This document shows positions 50,889 through 59,272 of a stretch of DNA of 64,000 bases, one piece after another. Origin of the DNA: Mycolicibacterium parafortuitum. Its GTDB lineage: Bacteria; Actinomycetota; Actinomycetes; Mycobacteriales; Mycobacteriaceae. Position numbers and translations under genes: made by a program. Position 1 is the first letter of the stretch, and every line of letters begins with the position of its first letter. The stretch spans positions 1 through 64,000 of the forward strand of contig NZ_MVID01000028.1 in assembly GCF_002086815.1 (NCBI RefSeq), in the 5' to 3' direction. The notes below the pieces were generated by a model. The model worked only from the letters and a program-made list of their open reading frames with translations, was not told where the DNA came from and ran no database searches.

Positions 50889-51488
50889 ATGCCCGCCATG
50901 CCCCCACCCATCGCCGACGAACGTGCCGGACTCAAGGAGTACCTGGCCGCGCAGCAGTATGCGTTCCACGCGATCGCATACGGGCTCACCGACGAGCAGG
51001 CGCGCTCGACGCCGTCGGTCAGCGCGCTGTCGATCGGCGGTCTGATCAAGCACGTCACCCAGTGCCAGCAGGGCTGGATGGAGCGTGTCGCCGCCGCCCC
51101 CGAGTTGTGTGAGCGGGACAAACGCCCGATGGCTGATCAGGCGCAGGAGTACGGCGACCAGTTCGTGATGCGCGACGACGAGACGCTGGCCGACATCCTG
51201 GCCGCGTTCGAGCGGCAGAACGCCGAGACGATCCGGTTGGTGGAGACCGTCGATCTGGCTGCGGCGGTGCCGGTACCGCCGGGGGTGCCGTGGTTCCCGC
51301 AGGATGTGCCGGCCTGGTCGGTGCGATGGGTGCTGTTCCACCTGATCGAAGAACTCGCCCGGCACGCCGGCCAGGGCGATGTCATCCGCGAAAGCATCGA
51401 CGGGGCAACGCTTTACGAGCTTCTCGCGGGACTGGAGGGGTGGCCGGCCACCGAATGGCTCACCCCGTTCACCCCAGCGGCCGGTTGA
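50889..51488 (+). CDS. DinB-family protein (DUF664 type)
   Basis: A 199-residue DinB-fold protein. The His of GGLIKHVTQCQQGWMERV and the distal HLIEELARHAGQGD motif form the expected three-His metal site. This is the arrangement seen in mycothiol-dependent enzymes such as the maleylpyruvate isomerase family. It is cotranscribed with the preceding DinB gene and preceded by AAGGAG. Substrate unknown; probably thiol transfer in detoxification. Confidence 0.9.
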   Translation: MPAMPPPIADERAGLKEYLAAQQYAFHAIAYGLTDEQARSTPSVSALSIGGLIKHVTQCQQGWMERVAAAPELCERDKRPMADQAQEYGDQFVMRDDETLADILAAFERQNAETIRLVETVDLAAAVPVPPGVPWFPQDVPAWSVRWVLFHLIEELARHAGQGDVIRESIDGATLYELLAGLEGWPATEWLTPFTPAAG

Positions 51489-51497
51489 CGCGGGACG

Positions 51498-52106
51498 TCA
51501 GCGCAGGACGAGCCTCAGCGCGTGGTCGACGACGGCGTCGAGGTCGTCGCCGAGGTGGCCGGCCAGCCACTGCTGGGCCAGTTCTGCCATCGCGCCGGTG
51601 TACATCGCCGCGCCGGTCGCCGCCGCGATCGGGTCGGTGTCGGGCTGTAGCCGCCACCCCTCGGTGAGCACCGCCTCGCGCAGCAGGTCCTGCGTCGCGG
51701 CGCGCCGTTCGGTGAGCACCGGATTGGACCGGGCGTCGGTGAACAGCACCCGGCCCCGGCGGGGGTCGGCGGAGCTGTAGTGCAGGACCGCGGCCATTCC
51801 GGCCCGGGTCCGCGCCCGCAGCGAGTCTCCGGCGCCGGCCATCGCCTCCTCGACGACGGCGGCGAGTTCGGCGCTCACCCGGTCGTAGACGGCGCCGAGG
51901 AGATCGTCGGTGCCGTCGAAGCTCTCGTAGAAGTAGCGGGTGTTCAACCCGCACTCGCGGGACACCGAGCGCACCGACACCGCGGACTCGCCGCCGTCCC
52001 CGAACAGCCGGTACGCGGCGTCGACCAGCAGGGCGCGGCGTTCGGCGCGGCGATCCGTCAGCGGCACACCCGCCCACCTGGTCGGATTCGACGCCGCACC
52101 GGACAT
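51498..52106 (-). CDS. TetR-family transcriptional regulator
   Basis: A 202-residue repressor with an N-terminal HTH (ERRALLVDAAYRLFG, then SVRSVSRECGLNTRYFYESFDGTDDL) and an alpha-helical ligand domain. It is divergent from the MpaB-type gene, with two near-identical operator-like repeats in between, so it probably represses that gene and itself. Confidence 0.92.
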   Translation of the reverse strand: MSGAASNPTRWAGVPLTDRRAERRALLVDAAYRLFGDGGESAVSVRSVSRECGLNTRYFYESFDGTDDLLGAVYDRVSAELAAVVEEAMAGAGDSLRARTRAGMAAVLHYSSADPRRGRVLFTDARSNPVLTERRAATQDLLREAVLTEGWRLQPDTDPIAAATGAAMYTGAMAELAQQWLAGHLGDDLDAVVDHALRLVLR

Positions 52107-52134
52107 CGCTACAGCGTAAGTCGTCCAGGAGATG

Positions 52135-52185
52135 TTCTGGCCACATCCGTAGCCAAAGGAGTTATTCTGGCTACAGCCGTAACCA
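52135..52185. promoter_or_regulatory. Duplicated TetR operator
   Basis: Two 21-bp direct repeats (52135-52155 and 52165-52185) differ at only four positions and lie exactly 30 bp apart. Each contains an imperfect dyad, tggctac-N4-gtaacca in the second. They fill the gap between the divergent TetR and MpaB-type genes. Sites three helical turns apart would let two dimers bind the same DNA face. Confidence 0.65.
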
Positions 52186-52201
52186 CTCCTTGGAGGTTTC
52201 G

Positions 52202-53200
52202 ATGCTTCTGCCGCACCAGATCCTCGGTGACCAGCTCAACAAGCAGTTCGACGCGCGGGTACGCACGCAGTTCTTCCGCGGCATGGATTTCGCGAACCCG
52301 GTCGGCGACCCGGGGTGGTTCGGTCCCGGCAGCGCCGTCTGGCACGTGCACTCCCACATGCCTGCGCTGGTGTTCGGGCTGCAGTGCGCCGCGTTCATCG
52401 AACGGCTCGACCCGTCCATCTACTGGATGGGCGTGCATCACTCGCGGCTGGTCAAACAGGACACCAAGAACAAGCCGATGCCCGAGATCGACCCCGCGGG
52501 ATTCTGGGCGCGGCTGGGCCATTCGGTGGCGTTCTTCACCGGAACCGCGTACGGACCCACCCCGACCGCGGAGAAGCTCGCGCTGACCGTGCGCTCGATG
52601 CACCACACCATCAAGGGCACCCGGCCCGACGGCGCGCGCTACGACGCCGACGACCCCGAGTGGCTGCGCTGGAACTACGCCACCGTGGTGTGGGGCATCG
52701 CGACCGCGCACGAGCTCTACCACCCGCAGCCGCTGCGCGGGAAGAAGCTCGACCGCTACTACGCCGAATTCGTCAGGGTCGGCCACGCGCTGGGCGGCAC
52801 GGATCTGCCCGCCACCAAACAGGACACGCTGGACTGCCTGAAGTCCTATCTGCCGAAGCTCGCCGTCACCTACGGCGCGGCGATGGCGACCGGGCCCGAC
52901 CTGCCGCTGCCGTTGGCCGCGCTGAACTGGGCTGTGCGCGACACCATGCCGCCCTGGGCGAAGGGCCTGATCCAGCACCGCGACCCGAACATCGTCGAAC
53001 GCACCGCCCGGCGCGCGACGGTGTGGTCGGTGCTCAACGGCTGGCACGCCGCGATCGGGCCCCTGCCGGAGTTCGTCGAGGCCCGCAAGCGTGTCGCGGG
53101 CGGCGTCGACCCCACGCTGGCTCCGCACACCCTGCCGACCCACCGGCCGGGCACCGATCCGGTCCGCAGCCGCTCCGAGCTCGAAGACGCGTTCGGGTAG
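52202..53200 (+). CDS. Oxygenase MpaB-family (DUF2236) protein
   Basis: A 332-residue protein of the DUF2236 family, which includes latex-clearing protein-like and MpaB haem oxygenases. It shows the conserved N-terminal FGPGSAVWHVHSHMPALVFG, the central HSVAFFTGTAYG and WNYATVVWGIATAHELYH, whose His residues are candidate haem ligands. The ATG at 52202 has GGAGG five bases before. Probably controlled by the divergent TetR. Substrate unknown. Confidence 0.88.
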   Translation: MLLPHQILGDQLNKQFDARVRTQFFRGMDFANPVGDPGWFGPGSAVWHVHSHMPALVFGLQCAAFIERLDPSIYWMGVHHSRLVKQDTKNKPMPEIDPAGFWARLGHSVAFFTGTAYGPTPTAEKLALTVRSMHHTIKGTRPDGARYDADDPEWLRWNYATVVWGIATAHELYHPQPLRGKKLDRYYAEFVRVGHALGGTDLPATKQDTLDCLKSYLPKLAVTYGAAMATGPDLPLPLAALNWAVRDTMPPWAKGLIQHRDPNIVERTARRATVWSVLNGWHAAIGPLPEFVEARKRVAGGVDPTLAPHTLPTHRPGTDPVRSRSELEDAFG

Positions 53201-53262
53201 CGGTGTTGTGACCCGGTGCACAGCTTTTCCCACAGCCCTCGGCTTTTGACACACTGCATTAC

Positions 53263-54636
53263 ATGAGTTCCACCCAGAAAAACCAGCGAACACCACACCG
53301 CGCGGTTGCCAGGTTGGACCGTGTCCCCCTTCCGGTCGAGGCAGCGCGCGTCGGCGCGACCGGCTGGCAGATCACCCGCACCGGCGCCCGCGTCGCCGCA
53401 GCCCTCGGCACGCGCGGCTCCCTGCAGCAGAAGATCGTCAAGCAGATCCCCCAGACCTTCGCCGACCTCGGGCCCACCTATGTGAAGTTCGGCCAGATCA
53501 TCGCGTCGAGTCCCGGCGCGTTCGGCGAACCGCTGAGCCGCGAGTTCCGCGGCCTGCTCGACCGGGTTCCGCCCGCCGACACCGATGCGGTGCACAAACT
53601 CTTCCGCGAGGACCTCGGCGACGAACCGCAGAACCTGTTCAAGTCGTTCGACGAGAAACCGTTCGCGTCGGCGTCGATCGCACAGGTGCACTACGCGACG
53701 CTGCACTCGGGCGAGGAGGTCGTGGTCAAGATCCAGCGCCCGGGCATCCGGCGCCGGGTCGCCGCGGACCTGCAGATCCTCAAGCGCGGTGCGCGCCTGG
53801 TCGAGTTCGCCAAGCTCGGGCAGCGGCTGTCCGCCCAGGACGTGGTCGCCGACTTCGCCGACAACCTCGCCGAGGAACTCGACTTCCGGCTCGAAGCCCA
53901 GTCAATGGACGCGTGGGTGTCGCACATGCACGCGTCGCCGCTGGGCCGCAACATCCGGGTGCCGCAGGTGTACTGGGACCTGACCAGTGAACGCGTGCTG
54001 ACGATGGAGCGGGTGACCGGCGTGCGCATCGACGACGTCGCCGCGATCCGCAAGAAGGGGTTCGACGGCACCGAGCTGGTCAAGGCGCTGCTGTTCAGCC
54101 TGTTCGAGGGCGGTCTGCGGCACGGCCTGTTCCACGGCGACCTGCACGCGGGCAACCTGTACGTCGACGACGACGGCAAGATCGTGTTCTTCGACTTCGG
54201 CATCATGGGCCGCATCGACCCGCGCACACGGTGGCTGCTGCGTGAGCTCGTCTACGCGCTGCTGGTGAAGAAGGACCACGCGGCCGCGGGCAAGATCGTG
54301 GTGCTGATGGGCGCCGTCGGCACCGTGCGGCCCGAGGCCGAGGCGGCCAGGGATCTGGAGAAGTTCGCGACGCCGCTGACGCTGAAGTCGTTGGGAGACT
54401 TGAGCTATGCCGAGATCGGCAAGCAGCTCTCGGCGCTGGCCGACGCCTACGACGTGAAGCTGCCGCGCGAGCTGGTGCTGATCGGCAAGCAGTTCCTCTA
54501 CGTCGAGCGCTACATGAAGTTGCTGGCGCCCAATTGGCAGATGATGAGCGACCCGTCCCTGACCGGGTACTTCGCGAACTTCATGGTGGAAGTGTCGCGC
54601 GAACATGGCACCGGTACCGAGCAGCTGGATTCGTAG
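53263..54636 (+). CDS. ABC1/AarF-family atypical kinase
   Basis: A 457-residue protein of the UbiB/ADCK family. The family-specific KxGQ motif is in YVKFGQIIASSPG, the Ala-rich nucleotide loop in ASASIAQVHYA, the ATP Lys in VVVKIQRPG, ExD in EELDF, and the catalytic HGDLHAGNLYVDDDG with the metal motif FFDFGIMG. UbiB relatives support quinone or isoprenoid lipid metabolism. It overlaps lipG by one base (TAGTG). Corresponds to Rv0647c. Confidence 0.93.
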   Translation: MSSTQKNQRTPHRAVARLDRVPLPVEAARVGATGWQITRTGARVAAALGTRGSLQQKIVKQIPQTFADLGPTYVKFGQIIASSPGAFGEPLSREFRGLLDRVPPADTDAVHKLFREDLGDEPQNLFKSFDEKPFASASIAQVHYATLHSGEEVVVKIQRPGIRRRVAADLQILKRGARLVEFAKLGQRLSAQDVVADFADNLAEELDFRLEAQSMDAWVSHMHASPLGRNIRVPQVYWDLTSERVLTMERVTGVRIDDVAAIRKKGFDGTELVKALLFSLFEGGLRHGLFHGDLHAGNLYVDDDGKIVFFDFGIMGRIDPRTRWLLRELVYALLVKKDHAAAGKIVVLMGAVGTVRPEAEAARDLEKFATPLTLKSLGDLSYAEIGKQLSALADAYDVKLPRELVLIGKQFLYVERYMKLLAPNWQMMSDPSLTGYFANFMVEVSREHGTGTEQLDS

Positions 54637-55538
54637 TGCAGATCCGCCACGGCACCGCGCGCTCCGGTGAGCTGGAGATCCACTACGAGGAGATGGGCGA
54701 GCCCGACGATCCGGCGGTGCTGTTGATCATGGGTCTCGGCGCGCAGTTGCTGTTGTGGCGCACGGCTTTCTGCGAAAAGCTGGTCGATCAGGGATTGCGC
54801 GTGATCCGGTTCGACAACCGCGACGTCGGGCTGTCGTCCAAGCTGGCCGGCAGGCACGCGGGCGCTGCGCTGCTGCCCCGGATGGCGCGGTCGTTCGTCG
54901 GACTGCCCAGCCCGGCTCCGTACACCCTCGAGGACATGGCCGAGGATGCGGCGGCGCTGCTGGACCATCTCGGCATCGACACCGCCCATGTGGTCGGCGC
55001 GTCGATGGGCGGGATGATCGCGCAGGTCTTCGCGGCCAGGCACCATCCCCGCACCAAGACCCTCGGGGTGATCTTCTCCAGCAACAACCAGGCGGCCCTG
55101 CCTCCGCCCGGGCTGCGCCAGCTCTCGGCGATCCTGCAGCGCCCCGACGGTTCGTCGCGCGAGGCGATCATCGACAACGCGGTGCGCGTCGCCCGCATCA
55201 TCGGCAGCCCCGGCTACCCGGCCGACGAGCAGCGTCTGCGCGCCGACGCGATCGAGGGTTATGACCGTAGTTATTACCCGGCCGGGGTCGGCAGGCACTT
55301 CGCCGCGATCCTGGGCACCGGCAGCCTGCGCCGGTACGACCGCCAGATCACCGCGCCGACCGTGGTCCTGCACGGCAAGGCCGACAAGCTGATGCGGCCG
55401 TCCGGAGGGCGCGCGATCGCCCGGGCCATTCCCGGTGCGCGCCTGGTGCTGTTCGACGGTATGGGCCACGAACTGCCCGAGCCGCTGTGGGACGACATCG
55501 TCGGCGAGCTCAAGACCACCTTCGCCGAAGCCCCCTGA
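54636..55538 (+). CDS. lipG: Alpha/beta-hydrolase LipG
   Basis: A 300-residue alpha/beta-hydrolase. The oxyanion segment is LLIMGLGAQLLLW, the nucleophile Ser is in VVGASMGGMIAQV and the catalytic His in FDGMGHELPE. The GTG start (54636) overlaps the stop of the ABC1-kinase gene, so it is translationally coupled. In M. tuberculosis LipG lies in the same place before the mmaA cluster and has esterase activity. No signal peptide. Confidence 0.93.
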   Translation: MQIRHGTARSGELEIHYEEMGEPDDPAVLLIMGLGAQLLLWRTAFCEKLVDQGLRVIRFDNRDVGLSSKLAGRHAGAALLPRMARSFVGLPSPAPYTLEDMAEDAAALLDHLGIDTAHVVGASMGGMIAQVFAARHHPRTKTLGVIFSSNNQAALPPPGLRQLSAILQRPDGSSREAIIDNAVRVARIIGSPGYPADEQRLRADAIEGYDRSYYPAGVGRHFAAILGTGSLRRYDRQITAPTVVLHGKADKLMRPSGGRAIARAIPGARLVLFDGMGHELPEPLWDDIVGELKTTFAEAP

Positions 55539-55665
55539 CCCGGAAAACTCCTACTCCGGCGTCAATTCACAGGGTCACAAACCCACGTAGCATCGCCGGA
55601 GTCGGGCACTTTTCGCCGCCGTTTCAGGAGAACCTCTTCGGGCTGTGCCCAACGGGAAGGCCGCC

Positions 55666-56541
55666 ATGGCCTCGACGAAAAAACGCGATCTCAAACCCCA
55701 CTTCCAGGACGTCCAGGCGCACTACGACCTGTCGGACGACTTCTTCCGGCTCTTCCTCGACCCGTCCCAGACCTACAGTTGCGCCTACTTCGAGCAGGAC
55801 GAGATGTCCCTTGAGCAGGCCCAGCTCGCCAAGGTCGACCTGGCGCTGGGCAAGCTCGGCCTGCAACCGGGCATGACCCTGCTCGACGTCGGCTGCGGGT
55901 GGGGGTCGACGATGTTGCGCGCGCAGGAGAAATACGACGTCAACGTCATCGGCCTGACACTGAGCGAGAACCAGAAAGCCCATGTGGAGCGCGTCTTCGC
56001 CGAATCGGCGAGCCCGCGGGACAAGCGCGTGCTGCTGCGCGGCTGGGAACAGTTCGACGAGCCCGTCGACCGCATCGTGTCGATCGGGGCGTTCGAGCAT
56101 TTCGGCAGGGACCGGTGGGACGACTTCTTCGCCATGGCGTATCGGGCGCTCCCCGACGACGGGGTGATGCTGCTGCACACCATCACCGCGCTCACCGTGC
56201 CGCAGATGGCGGAACGGGGAATGCCGCTGACGTTCTCGGTGGCCAGGTTCGTCAAATTCATCCTCACCGAGATCTTCCCGGGCGGATATCTGCCGACGAT
56301 CGAACTGGTCGGCGAGCATGCCGCGATACCGGGGTTCGAGTTGACGCGCACCCAGTCGCTCCAGCCCCACTACGCGCGCACCCTGGACTGCTGGGCGCAG
56401 GCTCTGGAGTCTCGCCGCGACGACGCGATCAGGATCCAGTCCGAGCAGGTGTACGACCGGTACATGCACTATCTGACCGGCTGCGCCGCCGGATTCCGGG
56501 TCGGCTACATCGACGTCAACCAGTTCACGCTGGCGAAGTGA
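55666..56541 (+). CDS. mmaA2: Mycolic acid methyltransferase, MmaA2-like cyclopropane synthase
   Basis: A 291-residue SAM-dependent enzyme that modifies double bonds of mycolic acids bound to AcpM. Motif I is LLDVGCGWGSTM near residue 67, with VIGLTLSENQ and the active-site region SIGAFEHFG. The N-terminal PHFQDVQAHYDLSDDFF and C-terminal RVGYIDVNQFTLAK match M. tuberculosis MmaA2 best, which makes cis-cyclopropanes. The start ATG at 55666 has GGAAGG; a GTG at 55645 is possible. One of two such genes here, versus four in M. tuberculosis. Confidence 0.88.
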   Translation: MASTKKRDLKPHFQDVQAHYDLSDDFFRLFLDPSQTYSCAYFEQDEMSLEQAQLAKVDLALGKLGLQPGMTLLDVGCGWGSTMLRAQEKYDVNVIGLTLSENQKAHVERVFAESASPRDKRVLLRGWEQFDEPVDRIVSIGAFEHFGRDRWDDFFAMAYRALPDDGVMLLHTITALTVPQMAERGMPLTFSVARFVKFILTEIFPGGYLPTIELVGEHAAIPGFELTRTQSLQPHYARTLDCWAQALESRRDDAIRIQSEQVYDRYMHYLTGCAAGFRVGYIDVNQFTLAK

Positions 56542-56694
56542 CCGATCGGCAGGATTGGATCGGGCAGGTCGCCGAACGCTACGCTGAGGCCTTCGAGACG
56601 CGTGTTTGCAGAAGGCCGAACCGTGTCTTAGGTAACGTCTCGTTCGTCTTGACAACGATGGCGTATTGACCCAAAAGCGCGAAGCAGAGGAAAC

Positions 56695-57591
56695 ATGTCT
56701 GACAACTCCGCCGGCACGAAGGACCTGACTCCTCATTTCGAGGACATCCAGGCCCACTACGACCTGTCTGACGATTTCTTCGGCGTCTTCCAGGATCCGA
56801 CCCGCAAGTACAGCTGCGCGTACTTCACCGGCCCGAACGTCACGCTGTCGGAGGCGCAGGTCGCCAACGTCGACCAGCACCTCGACAAACTGGACCTCAA
56901 GCCCGGGATGACGCTGCTGGAGGTCGGTTGCGGCTGGGGTCTGACGCTGCAGCGTGCGATGGAGAAGTACGACGTCAACGTCATCGGCCTCACGCTGTCG
57001 AAGAACCAGAAGGCGTACTGCGATCAGCTGCTCGGCAAGCTCGACACCGAGCGCACGTTCGATGTCCGGTTGGAGGGCTGGGAGCAGTTCGGATCCCCCG
57101 TCGACCGCATCGTGTCGATCGAGGCGTTCGAGCATTTCGGGTTCGAGCGCTACGACGACTTCTTCAAGATGTGTTTCGACGTGCTGCCCGAGGACGGCCG
57201 GATGACCATCCAGAGCAGCGTCGGGTACCACCCGTACGACCTCGCCGAGCGCGGCAAGAAGCTGACGTTCGAGCTGGCCCGCTTCATCAAGTTCATGATC
57301 ACCGAGATCTTCCCCGGCGGCCGACTGCCCACCACCGGAATGATGGTCGAGCACGGTGAGAAGGCCGGCTTCGTGGTGCCGGAAGCGGTCTCGCTGCGCA
57401 ACCACTACATCAAGACGCTCGGTATCTGGGCCGACCGGCTCGAAGCCAGCAAGGATGCGGCGATCGCGGCGACCGACGAGGAGAACTACGAGCGCTACAT
57501 GCGCTACCTCAAGGGCTGCCAGTACTACTTCATCGACGAGGCCATCGACGTCAGCCTGGTCACCTACCTGAAGCCGGCCGTCTCCGCCTGA
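56695..57591 (+). CDS. mmaA4: Mycolic acid methyltransferase, MmaA4-like (hydroxymycolate synthase)
   Basis: A 298-residue SAM-dependent methyltransferase. Motif I is LLEVGCGWGLTL, the active-site region SIEAFEHFGFERYDDFFK. The C-terminal segment HYIKTLGIWADRLE and the end DVSLVTYLKP match M. tuberculosis MmaA4 (HMA), which adds methyl and hydroxyl groups and so opens the route to keto and methoxy mycolates. The 153-bp gap from the preceding gene suggests its own promoter. Confidence 0.9.
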   Translation: MSDNSAGTKDLTPHFEDIQAHYDLSDDFFGVFQDPTRKYSCAYFTGPNVTLSEAQVANVDQHLDKLDLKPGMTLLEVGCGWGLTLQRAMEKYDVNVIGLTLSKNQKAYCDQLLGKLDTERTFDVRLEGWEQFGSPVDRIVSIEAFEHFGFERYDDFFKMCFDVLPEDGRMTIQSSVGYHPYDLAERGKKLTFELARFIKFMITEIFPGGRLPTTGMMVEHGEKAGFVVPEAVSLRNHYIKTLGIWADRLEASKDAAIAATDEENYERYMRYLKGCQYYFIDEAIDVSLVTYLKPAVSA

Positions 57592-57606
57592 CCCAGCTGA
57601 AACGAA

Positions 57607-57638
57607 GAATCCCCCGCACGCCTGAATGCGGGGGATTC
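57607..57638 (+). terminator. Terminator of mmaA4
   Basis: A perfect 12-bp stem (57607-57618 with 57627-57638) with an 8-nt loop, 15 bases after the mmaA4 stop. A weak T-tract (tcc) follows. Confidence 0.75.
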
Positions 57639-57977
57639 TCCATGTCGGCCCGAAGGCCGCGGCTCTTCGGTGATGCCTCCACAGTCAGTATCGCCTCCGA
57701 TCGGCGCTCGGCTGCGGCTTTTCGCACATGTGCCGCGGCGGCGGTCGCCGCGCGATGTGGTTGACGCGATTCGCCTCTGGCGCAGCCTGATCGGTGTTAC
57801 GTTCAGCCCGAGGGTGCTCTTCGGCCGCCGCATCACGGTTCACCAGGGGGATACCGGAGACCTCTGACCAGCGCGCCGGGTCCACCGCTCGTGGGGGACG
57901 GTGTTCCAGGCGGGTCGGAGGCGGCGACCGAGGGGCACTCTCAAAATCCCCAGATCCGCAAAGTGCTTGTCAGACAA
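57639..57977. other. Intergenic region between convergent mmaA4 and rplA
   Basis: About 340 bp without a gene I can support. Short open frames exist on both strands (for example 57670-57867) but have no ribosome site or recognisable content. Near its right edge is the perfect dyad cttgtc-a-gacaag (57966-57978), touching the rplA terminator. Confidence 0.5.
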
Positions 57978-58007
57978 GAAAACCCCGCCCGGGTGGGCGG
58001 GGTTTTC
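57978..58007. terminator. Terminator of rplK-rplA
   Basis: A perfect 13-bp stem (57978-57990 with 57995-58007) encloses the loop gggt, 17 bases beyond the rplA stop. On the minus strand it ends in TTTTCTTGTCT. Its symmetry also makes it effective from the other side. Confidence 0.9.
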
Positions 58008-58024
58008 TCGTAGCGTGCTTCGGG

Positions 58025-58738
58025 CTAGGCCGGCTCCTCCGCGAAGTTGCGGGTCACGGCCGGGTCCACCGGGATGCCCGGGCCCGTGGTGGTCGAGACG
58101 ACGACCTTCTTCAGGTAGCGGCCCTTCGACGAGGACGGCTTGGCGCGCAGGATCTCGTCGAGCGCGGCACCGTAGTTCTCGGCGAGCGCCTTCTCGTCGA
58201 ACGACGCCTTGCCGATCACGAAGTGCAGGTTGGCCTGCTTGTCGACGCGGAAGTTGATCTTGCCGCCCTTGATGTCGTTGACGGCCTTGGTGACGTCGGG
58301 GGTCACGGTGCCGGTCTTCGGGTTCGGCATCAGGCCACGCGGGCCGAGGATGCGGGCGATGCGGCCGACCTTGGCCATCTGGTCCGGGGTGGCGATCGCG
58401 GCGTCGAAGTCGAGGAAGCCGCCCTGGATCTTCTCGATCAGGTCGTCGCTGCCGACCACGTCGGCGCCCGCGGCGAGGGCCTGCTCGGCCTTCTCGCCGA
58501 CGGCGAAGACGGCCACGCGGGCGGTCTTACCGGTGCCGTGCGGCAGGTTCACGGTGCCGCGCACCATCTGGTCGGCCTTACGCGGGTCGACGCCCAACCG
58601 GATCGCGACCTCGACGGTGGCGTCCTGCTTCTTCGACGACGTCTCCTTGGCCAGCTTCGCGGCCTCCAGCGGCGTGTAGAGCTTGCTGCGGTCCACCTTC
58701 TCGGCGGCTTCGCGGTAGGCCTTGCTGTTCTTGCTCAT
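58025..58738 (-). CDS. rplA: 50S ribosomal protein L1
   Basis: L1, 237 residues, binds the mobile 23S rRNA stalk and helps release the E-site tRNA. Conserved segments: VNLPHGTGKTARVAVFA, LGPRGLMPNPKTGTVT and the C-terminal PGIPVDP. It is the end of the secE-nusG-rplK-rplA run, 63 bases after rplK. Confidence 0.98.
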   Translation of the reverse strand: MSKNSKAYREAAEKVDRSKLYTPLEAAKLAKETSSKKQDATVEVAIRLGVDPRKADQMVRGTVNLPHGTGKTARVAVFAVGEKAEQALAAGADVVGSDDLIEKIQGGFLDFDAAIATPDQMAKVGRIARILGPRGLMPNPKTGTVTPDVTKAVNDIKGGKINFRVDKQANLHFVIGKASFDEKALAENYGAALDEILRAKPSSSKGRYLKKVVVSTTTGPGIPVDPAVTRNFAEEPA

Positions 58739-58801
58739 TGATGTCTCCAGTTCAGAGTTGTGGTCGGCGGGCCGTAGCTGGCCCTCCCACGCTTCGTACT
58801 T

Positions 58802-59230
58802 CTACTCGACGGTGATGCCCATGGAGCGGGCGGTGCCCGCGATGATCTTCGCCGCGGCGTCGATGTCGTTGGCGTTCAGATCGGACTTCTTGGTCTCGGC
58901 GATCTCGCGGACCTGATCCCAGGTGACCTTCGCGACCTTCGTCTTGTGCGGCTCGCCGGAACCCTTCTGCACACCGGCTGCCTTGAGCAGCAGCTTGGCG
59001 GCGGGCGGGGTCTTCAGGGCGAACGTGAAGCTGCGGTCCTCGTAGACGGTGATCTCCACGGGGATGACGTTGCCGCGCTGCGACTCGGTCGCGGCGTTGT
59101 ACGCCTTGCAGAACTCCATGATGTTCACGCCGTGCTGGCCGAGCGCGGGACCGACCGGCGGGGCGGGGTTGGCCTGCCCGGCCTGGATCTGCAGCTTGAT
59201 CAGCCCGACGACCTTCTTCTTCGGGGGCAT
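58802..59230 (-). CDS. rplK: 50S ribosomal protein L11
   Basis: L11, 142 residues, part of the GTPase-associated centre and needed for RelA activation and thiostrepton binding. It shows the Pro-rich QAGQANPAPPVGPALGQHGVNIMEF N-terminal region and the C-terminal rRNA-binding helix. It follows nusG by 42 bases. Confidence 0.98.
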   Translation of the reverse strand: MPPKKKVVGLIKLQIQAGQANPAPPVGPALGQHGVNIMEFCKAYNAATESQRGNVIPVEITVYEDRSFTFALKTPPAAKLLLKAAGVQKGSGEPHKTKVAKVTWDQVREIAETKKSDLNANDIDAAAKIIAGTARSMGITVE

Positions 59231-59272
59231 GGCTGTGCTTTCCTTCTTTTCTCTCGCCGGGCGGGTGCCCGG

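Noticed and set aside
57670..57885. Small open frames on both strands between mmaA4 and rplA
   Set aside because: Overlapping and Arg-rich, with no ribosome site or homology I recognise.
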